Assembly (NCBI GenBank): GCA_015233565.1
Contig: JADFXM010000005.1
Span: 124,001 to 188,000 of the forward strand
Length of the DNA: 64,000 nucleotides
DNA from: Candidatus Rifleibacteriota bacterium
Lineage (GTDB): Bacteria; Muiribacteriota; Ozemobacteria; Ozemobacterales; Ozemobacteraceae
Direction of reading: 5' to 3'
The position numbers and the translations under genes are program-made. Positions 61,273-64,000 of the stretch are shown piece by piece (within the stretch, counting starts at the first letter, position 1; each line of letters starts with the position of its first letter). The notes beneath the pieces are model-generated. The model was given only the letters and a program-made list of their open reading frames with translations. It ran no database searches and was not told the origin of the DNA.

Positions 61273-63195
61273 CTAATTTATTCCACAGAGGACGACTTTG
61301 TTGCGACCTGCCCCCTTGGCTTGATACATCGAGCTGTCAGCCTTCTGAATAAGCTCATCCTTGCTGGTTGCATTGATCGGAAAGCCAGCCACTCCAATCG
61401 AAATAGTTACATGTACAGGAAGTTGTCCCTGAGCAAGTGAGGGGAATTCATGTTTCGCAACGTCTTTCCGAATTCTTTCAGCAACAATTCTAGCATCAGC
61501 CTGAGTGGTTTCCGGAAGTATTATCACGAATTCCTCTCCGCCATATCGAGCTGCAATATCAGTGGAACGGATATTTCTTCTTAATATGTGGCTGATTTCT
61601 CTTAAAATCATGTCACCTTGTTGATGGCCATAGGTATCGTTAATTTCCTTGAAATGATCGATATCAATCATTAGCAGTGTAAGAGTGGAGTTGTACCTTC
61701 GGCTTCTGCGAACTTCTTCTTCCAGTCTGATTTGAAAATAGCGATGAATATACAATTTAGTAATAGAATCTGTGATCGCAAGAGAGTAAAGACGGGCGTT
61801 TTCAAATGCAATCACAGCCTGAGAAGCCAGTGTAGAAAAGAACTCAAGATCATTTTCAGTGAATGCTTCACCATTGATTTTGGGACCAATCTTTACTACT
61901 CCGTATAGCTCTCCTTCTTTTTGAAGAGGAATATAGACAGCAAACGGAAGTTGCTTATTGATTGTCGTATAGGATTGCAAAATTGATTTTCCTGACAGCT
62001 CCTGGGAAAGAATCGGACGTTTTTCCTTCTGAAGCGTTGTCATAGCCCATATTTCAGTAGGATCAATATCGAGTTTTTTGACATCCTCCTGGTTAAGTCC
62101 TTTGCAAGCTTTAACTTCAAGAGCCATAGTATCGTCATTTGTAAGCATCAAAACTCCGCGATTCGCCCAAACTGTTTCAAGAAACATGTCAATAGAGATC
62201 GCAATCAGTTCTTCAAGATTTAGAGTGGAGCTGAGAACTTTTCCTGATTGCTGAAGGGTCATCAAATTAAAAACTTTCCGATCCAACTCATTTTTAGTGG
62301 CTTCAGACCGCTCAAAAAGAGCTGCATTGTTTATCGCCATTGTGGCCAGACCTGAAAGAGCTTGGATTAGTTCAAGATCTGCTTCCAAATAAGAAGTCCC
62401 ATCTTTTTTATCGCCCAGAACTATTAATCCAACAAAATGGTCTTTTATTCTCATTGGGAAAAAAACTTTCAGAGCTCTGACAGCCTCAGTTTCAAACTCA
62501 GCCTTCATAAGTTCAATGTTCTTCTCGTCAGCAATCCACCAACCTGATCCTCCGAAGACTTCCACAATAATCTTGTGATCGGAATAAAAACGGAACTTCG
62601 CAAATAACTCTGGTGAGAAGCCCAGAAGATCTTTGAGAACAACCATATCATTTCGATCATTGTAAAGCATTACTGCTGCACCTGAGATATTGAGCTTTTC
62701 TATTACCAAAGTTAGGAGAGTGCGTATCAATCCGTCAATGCTCAGGCTGTTTCCCATGGCTTTGCTAGCGGAATAGAGGACTGACAGTGAATAAACCTTG
62801 CTTTCAAGTTGGCGGTTGATATTACTGATGGTCTGATTATTTTCGCCAATTGCTTTGATATAATGTTCGATTGCTTCTCTGGATTCAATCAAAGAATCAA
62901 CAATTTTGCAAAAACTACCTTGGAGTTCTCCAAGTTCTTCATGTTTTTCGAGGCTTGGGGATTTCAGATTGCCGTCAACAACTTCGTCAGCAAGATCAGC
63001 GAATCTTTTTAAGGGAAGGATGATTCGATAATAAATCAGCGCATTTATTGCACCCAAAGCTAACAAAAAGGTACTAAAAAATGACGGAAAGTGAAATGGC
63101 TGATGGAAAAGAAGGGAAAAAAGATACCCGCCAATAAAGACCGAAATTAAAAGAAAATTGGCTTTAAAAAGTATATTTTTCCAACTTTGATTCAT
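61273..63195 (-). CDS. Diguanylate cyclase with two GAF-type domains
   Basis: 640 residues from the ATG at 63195, overlapping the tmk stop as ATGA (the frame also begins at a TTG two codons earlier). Two N-terminal transmembrane segments (about 15-33 and 40-60), a HAMP-like linker with coiled coil (about 61-135), GAF-like domains near 150-295 and 315-470, and a GGDEF domain at 475-640. The active site is intact: GGEEF at 552-556, with DIDHFKEINDTYGHQQGD near 511-528. The autoinhibitory I-site R543-S-T-D546 lies exactly five residues upstream. It makes c-di-GMP in response to GAF ligands, embedded in a replication-linked operon. Confidence 0.93.
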   Translation of the reverse strand: MNQSWKNILFKANFLLISVFIGGYLFSLLFHQPFHFPSFFSTFLLALGAINALIYYRIILPLKRFADLADEVVDGNLKSPSLEKHEELGELQGSFCKIVDSLIESREAIEHYIKAIGENNQTISNINRQLESKVYSLSVLYSASKAMGNSLSIDGLIRTLLTLVIEKLNISGAAVMLYNDRNDMVVLKDLLGFSPELFAKFRFYSDHKIIVEVFGGSGWWIADEKNIELMKAEFETEAVRALKVFFPMRIKDHFVGLIVLGDKKDGTSYLEADLELIQALSGLATMAINNAALFERSEATKNELDRKVFNLMTLQQSGKVLSSTLNLEELIAISIDMFLETVWANRGVLMLTNDDTMALEVKACKGLNQEDVKKLDIDPTEIWAMTTLQKEKRPILSQELSGKSILQSYTTINKQLPFAVYIPLQKEGELYGVVKIGPKINGEAFTENDLEFFSTLASQAVIAFENARLYSLAITDSITKLYIHRYFQIRLEEEVRRSRRYNSTLTLLMIDIDHFKEINDTYGHQQGDMILREISHILRRNIRSTDIAARYGGEEFVIILPETTQADARIVAERIRKDVAKHEFPSLAQGQLPVHVTISIGVAGFPINATSKDELIQKADSSMYQAKGAGRNKVVLCGIN

Positions 63196-63887
63196 TTCCA
63201 AAGCTCCGGAATTCGGAATTTCAACCCATTTTCCAGGTCACTATAAACTGAATCAGGCGATTTGGAAGCGTCAATAATCAAAAACCTATTTGCTTCCATT
63301 TTTGCAAGCGAAAGATAGCCATTTCGAACTTTTTCATGAAATTGTATCTTTTCGGATTCGAGTCTATCAGGATTCCGGCCTTCAATGCCAAGACGACTAA
63401 AACCTATGGCAGGATCGAGGTCAAATAAAATCGTTAGCTTAGGGAGGCATTTTCCAAAGAGCAATAAATGAATGTCTTTCACTAATTCAGCTGTTAGCGA
63501 CCTTCCATACCCTTGGTAAGCAAGACTGGAATCAAGGTATCGGTCACTAATAACGACTTCACCTCTTTTTAAAGCTGGAATGATCAATTTAGAGAGATGC
63601 TCACTTCGTTGAGCCAACATAAGGCTTAGTTCCGTTTGCGGTTCAATATTTCCTGAAGTATGTGAAAGCATTAAATCACGAATTTTGTCTCCAAAGGGTG
63701 TTCCACCGGGTTCTCGTGTAAGAGTTACAACGTGTCCCATTTTTTTTAAACACTCGGAAAGTCGCTGAATGTGAGTGCTTTTTCCTCCCCCTTCGGGGCC
63801 TTCAAAGACAAGGAAAAAACCCTTTTCAGGAAGCCCTGAAGGGGAAAACGGCACAGTTTTCCCCCCTGAAGAGTTTCGAATATTCAA
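63192..63887 (-). CDS. tmk: Thymidylate kinase
   Basis: 231 residues; phosphorylates dTMP to dTDP. P-loop FEGPEGGGKSTHIQRL near 29-44, LTREPGGTPFGDKIRDLML (about 55-73; DR(Y/H) region LISDRYLDSSLAYQGYGR near 114-129), and a lid region before residue 190. The first about 20 residues (NIRNSSGGKTVPFSPSGLPE) are a non-standard extension. No ATG occurs before residue 50, and a TTG at 63887 has GAGG 7 bases upstream, so translation starts at TTG. 12 bases separate it from the upstream STAS gene. Confidence 0.92.
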   Translation of the reverse strand: MNIRNSSGGKTVPFSPSGLPEKGFFLVFEGPEGGGKSTHIQRLSECLKKMGHVVTLTREPGGTPFGDKIRDLMLSHTSGNIEPQTELSLMLAQRSEHLSKLIIPALKRGEVVISDRYLDSSLAYQGYGRSLTAELVKDIHLLLFGKCLPKLTILFDLDPAIGFSRLGIEGRNPDRLESEKIQFHEKVRNGYLSLAKMEANRFLIIDASKSPDSVYSDLENGLKFRIPELWK

Positions 63888-63899
63888 TTTTTTTCCTCT

Positions 63900-64000
63900 T
63901 TATTTGTCATCATAACTTATATCAAAAAAGGAATCCAATCTAGTCATTTTGAATACGTTCAAAACTGAATCTTTTAAACTTATCAAAAGAAGGGTTCCAC
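63900..64000 (-). CDS. Partial: C-terminus of a STAS-domain protein (anti-sigma-factor antagonist-like)
   Basis: Truncated by the window edge; the visible part is the last 32 codons (read from 63998) ending at TAA 63900-63902. The sequence GTLLLISLKDSVLNVFKMTR then LDSFFDISYDDK fits the last helix-strand of a STAS domain (G-x-L-x-L...V..VF.xT.LD..F.I). It lies 12 bases upstream of tmk in the same direction and so probably opens the operon. Identification rests on a short stretch. Confidence 0.6.
   Translation of the reverse strand, partial: GTLLLISLKDSVLNVFKMTRLDSFFDISYDDK

Noticed and set aside
1..64000. CRISPR arrays, insertion sequences, prophage, integrons
   Set aside because: No regular spacer-repeat array, transposase, integrase or phage structural gene was recognised in any frame.

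Overview
The window is dense, low-GC bacterial DNA (roughly 40% G+C by eye) from a Gram-negative-type organism. It encodes several outer-membrane beta-barrel candidates, a PorV-like protein, a heptosyltransferase-family enzyme, lipoproteins, an RlpA-like protein and a type II secretion/pseudopilin cluster. Housekeeping genes (tmk, yaaR, rapZ, rsfS, rpmB, tRNA-Leu) mark it as chromosomal. I see no phage, insertion sequence, CRISPR or plasmid genes. The mix of ATP-citrate lyase, 2-oxoacid:ferredoxin oxidoreductase, a complete polyphosphate module, pseudopilins and many unrecognised secreted proteins suggests an uncultured candidate-phylum bacterium. A Riflebacteria-like lineage is my guess, with low confidence and no marker phylogeny behind it.

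Layout. 0.5-3.2 kb: cytochrome c maturation (ccsA, resB, minus strand). 3.8-6.8 kb: a cationic secreted protein, a penicillin-binding transpeptidase and a LysM protein. 7.1-13.0 kb: a long minus-strand operon that starts with a putative starch-binding-like protein, an isochorismatase-type hydrolase and a P-loop ATPase. It continues with a VOR/KOR-type 2-oxoacid:ferredoxin oxidoreductase carrying two gamma paralogues (with a duplication scar between them) and ends in rsfS. 13.07 kb: tRNA-Leu(GAG) with its own promoter and terminator. 13.3-15.9 kb: a LysM outer-membrane protein and a secreted HExxH protein. 16.0-19.2 kb: two-subunit ATP-citrate lyase. 19.3-26.4 kb: surface polysaccharide genes (epimerase, C-methyltransferase, glycosyltransferase-methyltransferase fusion, flippase, GT2). 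26.6-31.6 kb: a polyphosphate module (ROK sugar kinase, Ppx/GppA-HD, PPK1). 31.9-33.9 kb: an exported PfpI-zinc finger fusion and an AraC regulator. 33.9-40.4 kb: GT87-type membrane protein and gspJ, I, H, G, F, C. 40.7-49.9 kb: mostly exported proteins of unknown function, plus thiT and rpmB. 49.9-52.7 kb: a second glycosyltransferase-flippase pair. 53.0-59.6 kb: rlpA and envelope proteins ending in a GT9 enzyme. 59.9-64.0 kb: the minus-strand run STAS protein (partial), tmk, diguanylate cyclase, yaaR, rapZ.

How it fits together. Two metabolic blocks stand out. ATP-citrate lyase plus ferredoxin-dependent 2-oxoacid oxidoreductase could serve reductive carbon flow or acetyl-CoA supply. The ROK-Ppx-PPK1 operon links sugar phosphorylation with polyphosphate storage. 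The rest is largely envelope construction and secretion. Start codons were chosen by Shine-Dalgarno spacing, and several clear TTG starts occur. Family assignments rest on motif reading alone; no database search was run.
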